The notes under the pieces are model-generated. The model made no database searches, had not been told where the DNA came from, and saw nothing but the letters and a program-made list of their open reading frames with translations. From Desulfotalea sp. (GTDB lineage Bacteria; Desulfobacterota; Desulfobulbia; Desulfobulbales; Desulfocapsaceae), in the NCBI GenBank assembly GCA_002733995.1, contig NVXR01000008.1, positions 1-64,000 on the forward strand: DNA of 64,000 nucleotides, read 5' to 3'. Positions 18,397 to 27,048 of the stretch are shown one piece after another. Position 1 is the stretch's first letter. Each line of letters opens with the position of its first letter. The translations under genes and the position numbers were made by a program.

Positions 18397-20733
18397 ATGA
18401 CCAGCCAAGCAAACGACATCAAAGAACAGATTGAAATTGATCGTATAGACATCCTCTACAAACGATCAAAAGCCGCCTCTCTTGCATTGCTAGCCGTCAG
18501 TACTATCTACACCATACTGCTCACCAAGCAGATTGCTTGGAAGTGGCTTCTCATTTGGTATTTGATCTTACTCTTTGTCCTTTGTGGCCGCTGGTTCACA
18601 TACAGGAAATACTTCAGCCCCTACAGACAGAATAGATCCCTGTTCTTCTGGCTCAATATTTTTCGTGCAGGGGTGTTTTCAGCGGGGATAACCATAGGTA
18701 GCCTCAATCTATTTTTCTTCATAGAGGAGTCACTCTCCTTCCAGCTCGTATCAATTATTTTCCCCTACGGCATTGCGGTGGGAGCGGTGACCATGCTCCT
18801 TGATAGGGTGGCCTTCAGTCTCTATGCATGCACATTACTGACACCTATCATTTATCAATTAGCCATGGCGGGTGAGGGCCTCTTTTCCGGTACTGGAGCT
18901 TTAACAATCATATTAGGCATATTTCTTCTCAAGTTTAGTATAAAATATAATGAAAGTTTCCTGGCCAACACAACGCTGACATATGAAAAGATAGCGCTAC
19001 TCAAGGACCTGAAAGAAGAAAGAAACAAACTCAATAACAGGTTAGGTCAAATCTTGAATGACAGCACAACTGAGATCTATGTAGCCAATGCCGACTCACT
19101 CATGTGCCTCCAGGTAAATCAAGGCGCAGTGGATAACTTAGGCTACTCCAAGGATGAATTCAAAAACATAAGTCTTCTGGATATATTTACCGACGAGGAT
19201 GAACTTTCGCTACGGGAAATACTTACCCCATTGTACAAGGGTAGCCTAGAACCTGTTAAATATGTGGGGCTCAACCGCCGCCAAGATGGATCCACTTTTT
19301 CGATTAAGGCAAGCCTGCAGCTTTCCACAGCTGACGATCCGCCTATTATAGTTGCCAACGTACAAGACATTACGGAACAATTAAAATGGGAGGACAAGCT
19401 GATCTACCAGGCAAACTACGATCAGCTCACCAGCATCTTTAACCGCCACTACATCCAGTCCTATATACTCTCTGTCCTCACACGGGCTAAGAGGCATAAA
19501 AAAAAGGTTGCCCTACTCTTTCTCGATCTTGATAACTTTAAGGATATCAACGACTCTCTCGGCCATGATTTTGGAGACGAGGTACTCCGGAAAACCGCCG
19601 ACCGGATTTCTTCACATCTACGAAAAAACGATATAGTCGCCCGCACAGGTGGAGACGAATTCACTGTTTTTCTTGAAGATCTTAAGGAAAATAGCCATGC
19701 TGAGATTGTGGCACGCAAACTCATTAAGAATTTCAAGAAACCATTTATAATCAATGGTCAGGATATATATACTACTCTTAGTATCGGTATCAGTATTTAT
19801 CCAGACGATGCCGATACCCATGATCAGCTTATGCAATGCGCAGATATGGCCATGTACCGGGCCAAGGAGGACGGCCGCAACACCTTCCACTTCTTTTCCC
19901 AGGAGATGCGTCGCTTTTCAGAAGACCAGATGCGAATCTCAAACCAGCTGCGTGATGCCCTTTCAAGAGATGAGTTCTCACTTGTTTATCAGCCTAAGGT
20001 GGATATTCGACAAAACCGGATAGTTGGGGCAGAGGCATTACTTCGCTGGAACAACGATGTGGTTGGGGCTATATCACCCAATGTGTTTATCCCCCTGGCA
20101 GAGAACCTCGGTCTTATACATGAATTAGGGGTGTGGGTCCTGGACAAGGCCTGTCAAGAGGCGAGCACTTGGAAGGATTTAGGCCGAGCTGACTTGTCGG
20201 TTGCCGTAAATATCTCTCCTCAACAATTTCGTGCCGGCTCACTAGCTAAGGATGTGCAAAGAGCACTGACATCAAGTGGACTACCTTGTGAACAACTGGA
20301 GCTGGAAATAACGGAGAGTCTTTTAATGCAGGACTCGGACGCCCCTCTGCAGCTCCTAAAGGACTTGTCCAATCGCGGTATAAAAATTGCTTTAGATGAT
20401 TTTGGAACCGGCTATTCATCTCTGAGCTATGTACGTCGTTTTCCATTGCAGGTACTAAAAATAGATCGCAGTTTCATCTATAACCTTGAAACAGATAAGA
20501 ATAACAAAACGCTGGTCGATGCTATTATTGCCATGGCCCACAGTCTAGGTTTGGGAATTGTTGCTGAGGGAGTGGAAAATGAGTCACAAATTGAGTACTT
20601 GCGTGAACGCGAGGTGGATATAATCCAAGGCTTTTTCTTCAGCCCGCCAGTACCTGCCGAAAAATTTCGTATGCTCGTGCAAGATGATGAATTTGTGACC
20701 AAAGCGTATTGTAAAGTTGCGACTCCAGCTTGA
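18397..20733 (+). CDS. Membrane PAS-GGDEF-EAL protein, likely bifunctional in c-di-GMP turnover
   Basis: Predicted to make and/or degrade c-di-GMP. Layout of the 778 residues: an N-terminal hydrophobic region with about 5-7 helices (25-195), a helical linker (195-215), a PAS domain (about 215-330), GGDEF (335-500) and EAL (515-765). The GGDEF site is intact (RTGGDEF, motif at 418-422) and has the inhibitory I-site RKND five residues before it. The EAL domain has EALLRW (546-548), LDDFGTGYSSL, KIDRSF and AEGVEN, so the phosphodiesterase also looks intact. It lies 14 bases after the DSF synthase, an arrangement like rpfF-rpfR in Burkholderia; here a membrane domain replaces RpfR's soluble N-terminus. 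A DSF receptor role is inferred. Confidence 0.92.
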   Translation: MTSQANDIKEQIEIDRIDILYKRSKAASLALLAVSTIYTILLTKQIAWKWLLIWYLILLFVLCGRWFTYRKYFSPYRQNRSLFFWLNIFRAGVFSAGITIGSLNLFFFIEESLSFQLVSIIFPYGIAVGAVTMLLDRVAFSLYACTLLTPIIYQLAMAGEGLFSGTGALTIILGIFLLKFSIKYNESFLANTTLTYEKIALLKDLKEERNKLNNRLGQILNDSTTEIYVANADSLMCLQVNQGAVDNLGYSKDEFKNISLLDIFTDEDELSLREILTPLYKGSLEPVKYVGLNRRQDGSTFSIKASLQLSTADDPPIIVANVQDITEQLKWEDKLIYQANYDQLTSIFNRHYIQSYILSVLTRAKRHKKKVALLFLDLDNFKDINDSLGHDFGDEVLRKTADRISSHLRKNDIVARTGGDEFTVFLEDLKENSHAEIVARKLIKNFKKPFIINGQDIYTTLSIGISIYPDDADTHDQLMQCADMAMYRAKEDGRNTFHFFSQEMRRFSEDQMRISNQLRDALSRDEFSLVYQPKVDIRQNRIVGAEALLRWNNDVVGAISPNVFIPLAENLGLIHELGVWVLDKACQEASTWKDLGRADLSVAVNISPQQFRAGSLAKDVQRALTSSGLPCEQLELEITESLLMQDSDAPLQLLKDLSNRGIKIALDDFGTGYSSLSYVRRFPLQVLKIDRSFIYNLETDKNNKTLVDAIIAMAHSLGLGIVAEGVENESQIEYLREREVDIIQGFFFSPPVPAEKFRMLVQDDEFVTKAYCKVATPA

Positions 20734-20748
20734 TAGAATATGCGTGCA

Positions 20749-20773
20749 AGCCATATACCGCTATATGGCTTTA
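20749..20773 (+). terminator. Hairpin after the GGDEF-EAL gene
   Basis: AGCCATATA and TATATGGCT form a 9-bp stem around CCGC, about 15 bases after the stop codon. The following TTAGTCTTG is only weakly T-rich, so termination strength is uncertain. Confidence 0.5.
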
Positions 20774-20885
20774 GTCTTGTAGATACGCTAATCTACATCA
20801 ATAGGTAAAGCGTAACTTCAACCTCTACGCATATCAGCAACACTCAAAAATTCACACCAATAGAGATTTATTATATTTCCATTTA

Positions 20886-22496
20886 TTACTCAAAAATGGT
20901 TGGCTCAGCAACGACATGGTATCTCGGATCATCAATCTTTTCTAAAATGATCGTTTTGTATTTTTTATCTGATTTGTTCAAGAGTTTTTTACAATCCGTG
21001 CTCAAATGCTTGAGAGTGATTCTTTTCCCTTCCCTTTCATATCGGTCAACAATGCCCGATATTGCATCAATTCCAGAGTAATCAGAGACCCTCGATTCAA
21101 TAAAATCAATTTCAACATTTTCTGGATCGCCCTTTACATCAAACTTCGAAACAAACATTTGAGTGGAACCAAAAAACAAAGGTCCCCAAATTTCATACAC
21201 CTTGGTGCCATCTGGTTTTACCCGTTTTCTAGCACGAATTCGTAGGGCATTTTCCCATGAGAAGACCAATGCAGACATGATTATGCCTACAAACACGGCA
21301 AGAGCCAAATCATACGCTACAGTAAGGCCTGAAACCGTAATAAGTACCAAGGCATCAGCTTTAGGTATTTTATGAATAATTCGTAGGCAAGACCAGGCAA
21401 AGGTACCAATAACTACCATGAACATAATTCCGGTAAGTGCTGCAATGGGGACCTGTTCTATATATGCCGAGCCAAAAAGAATAAAGCAGAGCAGTGCAAG
21501 GGCCGCAATAATACCTGAAAGTCGCCCTCGACCACCAGAGTTCACATTGATAATAGACTGACCAATCATGGCACACCCACCCATACCTCCAAACAAAGCG
21601 GTAACTATGTTTGCAGCGCCCTGGGCAAGACATTCTCGATTACTGTTTCCGCGGGTTTCGGTGATTTCATCAAGAAGATTCAAGGTAAGAAGAGATTCAA
21701 TTATACCAACACCCGCTAAAATGAAGGCGTAGGGCAGAATGAAGGATAACGTTTCCAGATTCCATGGAATAATTGTAAAAAGTTGCGATTGGAAAACGGG
21801 TAAACCACCTTTAAGACCGTCCCCGCCACCATCTCTGATAAACGAGCCAACGGTTGCAACATTCAAATCAAAATAGAGCGTGATGCCTGTGACGACCACA
21901 ATTGCAGTGAGGGCTGCCGGTACTTTTTGCATAATCTTGGGAAGAAATACCATTATCCCCATGGTGACAAGAACCAAACCCGCCATTGTGAAAAGCTCAG
22001 GACCTTGCATCCAGCGTGTTACCCCGCCTTCAACGCTTTTAAACATATTCAGCTGGGATAAAAAGATAACAATTGCGAGACCGTTGACAAAGCCGAGCAT
22101 AACAGGGTGTGGAACGAGACGAATAAATTTACCAAGTTTACATGCCCCAGCGATAATTTGGAAAATTCCCATCAAAATTACTGTTAGAAAAAGATACTGC
22201 AAGCCCATATCTGCAACCGGGGCGGCCATGGCAAGTCCCATTTCATTACCCTCTTTTACAAGGGAGACCATTACCACAGCTAAGGCACCGGTTGCACCGG
22301 AAATCATACCTGGCCTGCCACCAAATATTGAGGTTATAAAGCCAACCATACAGGCAGCATACAGGCCAACTAGGGGGTCAACTCCTGCAACAAACGAAAA
22401 GGCAACCGCCTCGGGTACAAGGGCCAGAGCAACGGTAAGGCCTGAGGTGATTTCGTTTTTTACGTTTTCTGTTCTTTTTTTAATCAGTTCAAACAT
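20886..22496 (-). CDS. SulP family anion permease with STAS domain
   Basis: SulP proteins move sulfate, bicarbonate or related anions across the inner membrane. The 536-residue product begins with GLTVALALVPEAVAFSFVAGVDPLVGLYAA, has FGGRPGMISGATGALAVVMV, and has about 10-12 membrane helices. A hydrophilic STAS domain occupies about 430-536 (DVKGDPENVEIDF... and SGIDAISGIVDRYEREGK). In a sulfate reducer, sulfate uptake is attractive, but Na+/bicarbonate transport (BicA-like) is equally possible. A terminator hairpin sits in its leader just upstream of the ATG. Confidence 0.93.
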   Translation of the reverse strand: MFELIKKRTENVKNEITSGLTVALALVPEAVAFSFVAGVDPLVGLYAACMVGFITSIFGGRPGMISGATGALAVVMVSLVKEGNEMGLAMAAPVADMGLQYLFLTVILMGIFQIIAGACKLGKFIRLVPHPVMLGFVNGLAIVIFLSQLNMFKSVEGGVTRWMQGPELFTMAGLVLVTMGIMVFLPKIMQKVPAALTAIVVVTGITLYFDLNVATVGSFIRDGGGDGLKGGLPVFQSQLFTIIPWNLETLSFILPYAFILAGVGIIESLLTLNLLDEITETRGNSNRECLAQGAANIVTALFGGMGGCAMIGQSIINVNSGGRGRLSGIIAALALLCFILFGSAYIEQVPIAALTGIMFMVVIGTFAWSCLRIIHKIPKADALVLITVSGLTVAYDLALAVFVGIIMSALVFSWENALRIRARKRVKPDGTKVYEIWGPLFFGSTQMFVSKFDVKGDPENVEIDFIESRVSDYSGIDAISGIVDRYEREGKRITLKHLSTDCKKLLNKSDKKYKTIILEKIDDPRYHVVAEPTIFE

Positions 22497-23000
22497 GAAT
22501 CTCGTTTTTTAAATTTTTGCACAAAAAAACGGGCCAGGAACCTCTCGTCGGAGATTCACGCCCGTTCTTGAAATGTCTTTATTGGTTATTTAGTAAAAGG
22601 AGTGTCTTTTTAAAGGTTATACAGAGAAATAGCAACAACAAACAGAAGTCAGCTGACAATTTCACCTTGTAAAACACTGTACAGATCACCTTGCAAACCA
22701 ATGATCTGGCAGCTATGAAACACCTTCAGCATACGAGCTACCAATCGGTTCAACCGACCAGCTTATCACCTGCGAATGCTCTCCGGCTCTAGGCAAGCCC
22801 CCCGTCCATCATCGACAAGAAAACGTGCATGCGCGAACTAACCCGATATGGATAAATATATTATAGGGTTATCACTGCTGGTTAAAGAGCAGTTGCAAGG
22901 CAACTATTGCAGATGAACCTGCGACCAAGGCAACGGGTACTGTTTGGGGATACCTACAGGGGAATTAATGCTCGGATGAATAAAGGAAAAGCCCTTTATT
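22497..23000. other. Long leader/intergenic region upstream of the SulP gene
   Basis: About 500 bases lie between two minus-strand genes with no supported gene. The SulP-proximal end carries a terminator-like hairpin (listed separately). I did not recognise a known riboswitch core. Confidence 0.5.
22522..22565 (-). promoter_or_regulatory. Terminator-like hairpin in the SulP leader, candidate attenuator
   Basis: On the minus strand ACGGGC and GCCCGT close a hairpin with an inner GAATCTC/GAGAGGTTC stem. Seven T's follow directly (complement of 22523-22529). It lies 26 bases upstream of the SulP ATG and more than 400 bases past the previous gene, so it reads as a leader terminator rather than the end of the upstream gene. 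Confidence 0.6.
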
Positions 23001-23438
23001 TTACTCTAAATAGCTTCTAATTTTTTCAATTCTTTTCCGATTAACACCAAAGTCGGACCTGCCAGTCCGAGACGCTGATCGAACGTGTATAACAGTTTTT
23101 TCCCCGTCTGTTTCAGGGAAGTAGAACTCTACATCATCAACAAATCGAAAAACCTTAGATACAAACTCAGCCCGAATATAGTGGTCCTGAAGTACCACAA
23201 TCTTTACCCGCTTCCATTCATTAAGAATCTTCAGCAGACGAGCCTGTGCATTTTTCGATTTGCCAATAACAATAAAGGGTTGAACAAAATACCCCTTATC
23301 TTTTGCCTGACTATTCACACAGTTTGGCGTTTTAGGACACTCCATCAGGCGGCCATTGTTTATTCCCAAGTTAGCCATTTTTTCTGAGCATCCTGTTAAA
23401 ATAATCAAGCAAAGTAAAACAATTTGAACTGTCTTAAT
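23001..23438 (-). CDS. DUF1499-like lipoprotein, probable ATT start
   Basis: The product resembles the DUF1499 family (CPKTPNCVNSQA near the N-terminus, VDDVEFYFPE, VHVRSASRTGRSDFGVNRKRIEKIR at the end). The function of this family is not known to me. The first standard start (TTG 23408) would leave only MIILTGC before the body. Reading upstream in frame gives VIKTVQIVLLCLIILTGC, an excellent lipoprotein signal whose natural start is ATT at 23436-23438, preceded by AGAGGG four bases away. I therefore extend the gene to 23438 with a non-standard start. The predicted product is an outer- or inner-membrane-anchored lipoprotein of about 145 residues. Confidence 0.7.
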   Translation of the reverse strand: MKTVQIVLLCLIILTGCSEKMANLGINNGRLMECPKTPNCVNSQAKDKGYFVQPFIVIGKSKNAQARLLKILNEWKRVKIVVLQDHYIRAEFVSKVFRFVDDVEFYFPETDGEKTVIHVRSASRTGRSDFGVNRKRIEKIRSYLE

Positions 23439-23469
23439 GACGCCCTCTATCCTGTAAACTCAAGTAGTT

Positions 23470-23901
23470 TCATTGTTCTTTTGGCAATAATCGTTTCAGC
23501 TCAATTGCCTGGCGTGCTTCAATAAAACATCGTTTGAAGTAGCGCTCGGCAAATCCCGGGACAGCGAGATAACCAAAGATATTCTCCCGGGCCCTGCTGA
23601 CAATTTCGGACACCAACGCTTCCTTTTCATCAGCTGCAATAAAATTGCGCTCAGTGACATGGGTAAGGACCAATTCTGTCCCTAGACTGGTACGTATCTC
23701 TCCGATCAATTCGGACTCTTCTGCCACCAGGCCCCAAAATGTTTCCGCTACCGTGACTACGGCATCGTATCGCACTTTTACCTGCCAGCGATCACCCGCC
23801 ACTCTGCTGGATTCATCATAAAATCGTACCACAACGCCGTTTGCCAGTTGCTCATCTTCCAGGTGTATTACTTCAGCTTCCATTGCTTTTGACAACCTCA
23901 T
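23470..23901 (-). CDS. Conserved-looking hypothetical protein, 143 residues
   Basis: I do not recognise the family. The product is soluble, acidic and without membrane segments or signal. It has a beta-rich first half (ANGVVVRFYDESSR, WQVKVRYDAVVTV) and a helical C-terminus (FAERYFKRCFIEARQAIELKRLLPKEQ). It lies upstream of the DUF1499-like gene on the same strand with a 31-base gap, so they may be co-transcribed. Start ATG 23901 or the internal ATG six codons later; neither has a strong ribosome site. Codon use and lack of interruption support a real gene. Confidence 0.6.
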   Translation of the reverse strand: MRLSKAMEAEVIHLEDEQLANGVVVRFYDESSRVAGDRWQVKVRYDAVVTVAETFWGLVAEESELIGEIRTSLGTELVLTHVTERNFIAADEKEALVSEIVSRARENIFGYLAVPGFAERYFKRCFIEARQAIELKRLLPKEQ

Positions 23902-24072
23902 TAATTCGCGAGGTTCCAGTATATTGCAGAACCTTATTTAATGCCCGTTATCGGGCATATGGCTATTGTTTTTTAGTATCTTGGAAATCCACCCTTTCAT
24001 CCGGCGTTTTTTAGAACATTTCCCCTATAAAAACATCATGTCGCCCTACTCCGGCCTTGCTTGCCTTTTGAG

Positions 24073-24177
24073 CTATTGTTTATTGGCCTTTTTTTCCTTC
24101 TTATCTTTGCGTTTTTCTTTCATTGTTTTTTCAGGTTTCTTTTTAACTGCTTTTTTGGAATCTTTGCCTTTGGACAT
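24073..24177 (-). CDS. 34-residue lysine-rich small protein
   Basis: A short gene, easily missed: ATG at 24177 is preceded by AAAGGAG at 6 bases, one of the best ribosome sites in the window. The 34 residues start MSKGKDSKKAVKKKPEKTMK and end KKANKQ before TAG; nearly half are Lys or Arg. Similar very basic small proteins starting M-S-K-G are annotated as hypothetical in many proteobacteria (recalled). Such composition fits nucleic-acid or ribosome binding, but the function is unknown. Confidence 0.65.
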   Translation of the reverse strand: MSKGKDSKKAVKKKPEKTMKEKRKDKKEKKANKQ

Positions 24178-24413
24178 GAATTTCTCCTTTAACTTTATTG
24201 ATAAAACATTAAACGCCAACTCAGTACTCGGCATTTAATAAATATTTACATCGTAAACTACTCAACTCCTGTTATGGCAATGGTACATAACGATGGCCCA
24301 TCGCAACAGGCGACACAGGGGCTTAAGCAAATAAACGGACAACCTACCCCACTACAAAATAGCAACGATAATCTCATATACAAATGAAGAAATCGTCGCA
24401 ATAAAAAAACGTG

Positions 24414-24914
24414 CTATTTAATCGGCTCACCAAAGGGATTGAGACGACTTGCCGCTGCAACATCCACGGTGACATAAAAGTTTGCCTCGGTTTTTCCGAA
24501 TACACCAGCAGAAGATTCGGACAAAACAACCATGCAGGTTTTATTTGGTTTGGTAAATGCTAGCATCACGTTGTTGTAAGAGGCTTCTCCTACACGTTTC
24601 CACTTGTTATTACGCATGGATGCTATGATATAATCCCGAAGAGAGGAGACCTGAACACGCCCTCTATAGACATGAATACCACCTTGGAATGAGTCGGTTC
24701 GCATGGCCATACTGTTTTTCGAATCCAAAACCATTTCGATGGGAAGTTCGATGTCTCCATAACTTTCTACCATAGTGGCTACAGGCTCTAGCTCACTACC
24801 ATTTATTGGCTCTATAGTCTGCCCGACATTACTCGCACAACCACCTAAAAGGCCAGCCAACAGTAGTACACAGCAGCTATAACTGATTTTTTTTCGATAC
24901 AATTTAAATTGCAT
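24414..24914 (-). CDS. Putative lipoprotein of unknown function
   Basis: ATG 24914 is chosen over in-frame upstream starts because AGAGGGAG precedes it and it gives a proper lipoprotein signal: basic start MQFKLYRKK, hydrophobic core SCCVLLLAGL, lipobox LGGC with Cys26. The mature part (about 140 residues) contains SFQGGIHVYRGRVQVSSLRDYIIASMRNNKW and MLAFTKPNKTCMVVLSE, a small alpha/beta domain. I do not recognise a family name. Expected to be anchored in the outer or inner membrane; no operon partner. Confidence 0.75.
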   Translation of the reverse strand: MQFKLYRKKISYSCCVLLLAGLLGGCASNVGQTIEPINGSELEPVATMVESYGDIELPIEMVLDSKNSMAMRTDSFQGGIHVYRGRVQVSSLRDYIIASMRNNKWKRVGEASYNNVMLAFTKPNKTCMVVLSESSAGVFGKTEANFYVTVDVAAASRLNPFGEPIK

Positions 24915-25173
24915 AACTAAGACTCCCTCTAAAGAAAATATTAAATCCTGTTGGGCTAAAAACATAAAACGACAGGGTTTCTTGTCACTCCTATCATTTA
25001 TTGGACTATTATTGCAGAAAAGTGTCAACAAAGAAAGAGAGACAGGTAAACATCATTGTAATTTACATACATATATAGTTTACAGCTTGAAACATAATGT
25101 TGTGCAGATCAAGATCTGGCACGAACAAGTAATACCTTAAAGCAGGGTTGTCACAGCCAAGGATAAAGATATA

Positions 25174-25389
25174 ATGAATACAATTTTAGTTAAGACCCTT
25201 CCCATTCGCCTGGGTCAGTTCCTCAAGTTTGCTGATATGGTTCAGGACGGAATAGAGGCAAAAATCCATATCCGAGAGGGCAAAGTCAAGGTTAATGAAG
25301 AGGTTGAAACCAGAAGAGGTAAAAAGTTACAACACAATGATGTTGTTCGCCTTTTTGACATGGAAGCCCAGGTTGTTCTAGACCAATAA
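25174..25389 (+). CDS. S4-domain RNA-binding protein (YbcJ-like)
   Basis: A 71-residue protein that is essentially one S4 RNA-binding domain: LGQFLKFADMVQDG, then IREGKVKVNEEVETRRGKKLQHNDVVRL. This matches the YbcJ/YaaA-type stand-alone S4 proteins, thought to bind structured RNA. AAGGAT lies just upstream of ATG. It is convergent with the cyclase gene, with 5 bases between the two stop codons. Confidence 0.87.
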   Translation: MNTILVKTLPIRLGQFLKFADMVQDGIEAKIHIREGKVKVNEEVETRRGKKLQHNDVVRLFDMEAQVVLDQ

Positions 25390-25394
25390 TAGCA

Positions 25395-26936
25395 TCAATG
25401 GTTACTCAGCTTATACACATCTACCATAGTGGTCATCCCCCGAAGAAGCCTTGGCCCAAGGGGGTCAAACGAAAAGGCTCCCTCTAGGTTTTCGTAGGCC
25501 CGTTGTGTTAGCAACACCTGCCCAACATCCATCTCTGATGCCAGTCGCTGGGAAATATTTACCTCTGTGCCTATCACGGTATAATCAACACGCTTAGCCG
25601 ATCCTAAGTTTCCTAAAAATAACGGCCCCCTGCTGATACCTACCCCTAAACTTATTTGCATAAAAACAGGATCAACTTCAGCCCAGGATCTCTGCAAATC
25701 CTTGAATTTTGCCACCAGCTCTCTGGCAACGCTTACCGCTGCAAAAGTTGGCGTGTCAAGGGAAACGGGGGCACCAAATACGACAAGAGCCGCATCTCCC
25801 ATAAATTTATCCAACATCCCCTTATGAGCAAATACGACCGAGGTGAGAAGTTCAAAAAAGATATTTAAAAACTCTCTGAGATGTTTCGGAGAAATCTGCT
25901 GAACCAGAAGAGTAAAGCTTCTAATATCCGCAAAAAGCACAGTAAGATCCTGTATACTACCGACATCCATAAGATCTTGTCTGCTTTCAACGAGCATCTT
26001 TGAGACCTCTGGAGACACGTATTGCTCTAGTAGCGTTCGAACCCTTCCCTGCTCTTCTCTTTCCTGCATTGAACGGATATTACCAATGGCCATCATAGCC
26101 TGATCAGAAATGATAGAGAGCATCTCCAAATCCGATTCAGTGAATCGGCATCCGCTTTCTGTTTCGCTAACGTTGATAACACCTACGACTTTATCCTGGC
26201 TGACAATGGGAAAAGAAATTGAGGCCGACAATTCAGGACGAACCAGTAAACTTCTATAGGACGTTTGACTTTGGCTGTCTCGGTTGAGGATTGCCGGAAT
26301 GTTTGTTGCGAAGACCTTGCCGGCGATACGTTCACCTGGGTGGATTTCCACACTGTCAATATAATGTTGGTCCAAACCCCGATGGGCTACAATTTTCAGG
26401 CTTCCTAGCCCTTCGTCAAACATCATGACAGAAACTGTTGGAGCTTCGAACTCTTGTTGAATAATACCAGCCAACTCGTCATACACTTCATCTTCAGTCA
26501 CAGCCCGAAGTAACTTCTGACCAAGCCGATAAAGAGGTAACAAGGCATTCATCCTGGCAACTTCTTCCCGAACTCCCGCATTTTTAAAAACATCGAGAAT
26601 AGCCTGCCTAAGTTCATTACACTCGACTGGATGTACACAGACCTTATTAAACCCTGAGTTCATTGCAGCTACAACCAGCTCGAAATCTCCTTTTTGAACA
26701 ATGAGTATCCCGTGAAGCGCAGGGTTTTTCACGCGTAAACTTCTAAAAATATCTATGCCATTTTCGCAGCCGTTTACTGTATTTATTATAACGAGACGAA
26801 CTGCATCTCCAGCTACAGGATGCAAGAAATCGCTGTTACCCGAGGAGAAAATAACTTCATGCCCTAAGGCTTGAAGCATCTCTTCACAGCGGGGAGTGAT
26901 CACATTATTGTCGTTAACAACAAGAATACTACTCAA
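25395..26936 (-). CDS. Class III nucleotide cyclase with pseudo-receiver and GAF domains
   Basis: Makes a cyclic nucleotide, most likely cAMP. Order of domains: receiver-like (about 1-115), GAF (about 140-295), and a class III cyclase (about 325-510). In the receiver the usual phospho-Asp position reads VIINTVNG, with no Asp, so phosphorylation is unlikely. The cyclase keeps both metal Asp residues (FADIRSFT and DKFMGDAALVVFG), the substrate Lys in DKF, and the VN...R transition-state pair in VNISQRL, so it should be active. The frame opens at TTG 26957, but GGAG 7 bases before TTG 26936 makes that the better start. It follows pepA by about 90-110 bases. Confidence 0.88.
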   Translation of the reverse strand: MSSILVVNDNNVITPRCEEMLQALGHEVIFSSGNSDFLHPVAGDAVRLVIINTVNGCENGIDIFRSLRVKNPALHGILIVQKGDFELVVAAMNSGFNKVCVHPVECNELRQAILDVFKNAGVREEVARMNALLPLYRLGQKLLRAVTEDEVYDELAGIIQQEFEAPTVSVMMFDEGLGSLKIVAHRGLDQHYIDSVEIHPGERIAGKVFATNIPAILNRDSQSQTSYRSLLVRPELSASISFPIVSQDKVVGVINVSETESGCRFTESDLEMLSIISDQAMMAIGNIRSMQEREEQGRVRTLLEQYVSPEVSKMLVESRQDLMDVGSIQDLTVLFADIRSFTLLVQQISPKHLREFLNIFFELLTSVVFAHKGMLDKFMGDAALVVFGAPVSLDTPTFAAVSVARELVAKFKDLQRSWAEVDPVFMQISLGVGISRGPLFLGNLGSAKRVDYTVIGTEVNISQRLASEMDVGQVLLTQRAYENLEGAFSFDPLGPRLLRGMTTMVDVYKLSNH

Positions 26937-27048
26937 AGAACGGCTCCATATGTTCAATAACCTTTTGATTCTGCGACCACCTGCTATGTATAACTCAGGT
27001 GATCACACATCATTACATCAGGAAAATAAAAGTTTCTTTCTCAACAAT

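Noticed and set aside
21880..22512. 210-codon plus-strand frame opposite the SulP gene
   Set aside because: Antisense shadow of a membrane protein gene; threonine/isoleucine/proline-rich translation typical of such shadows.
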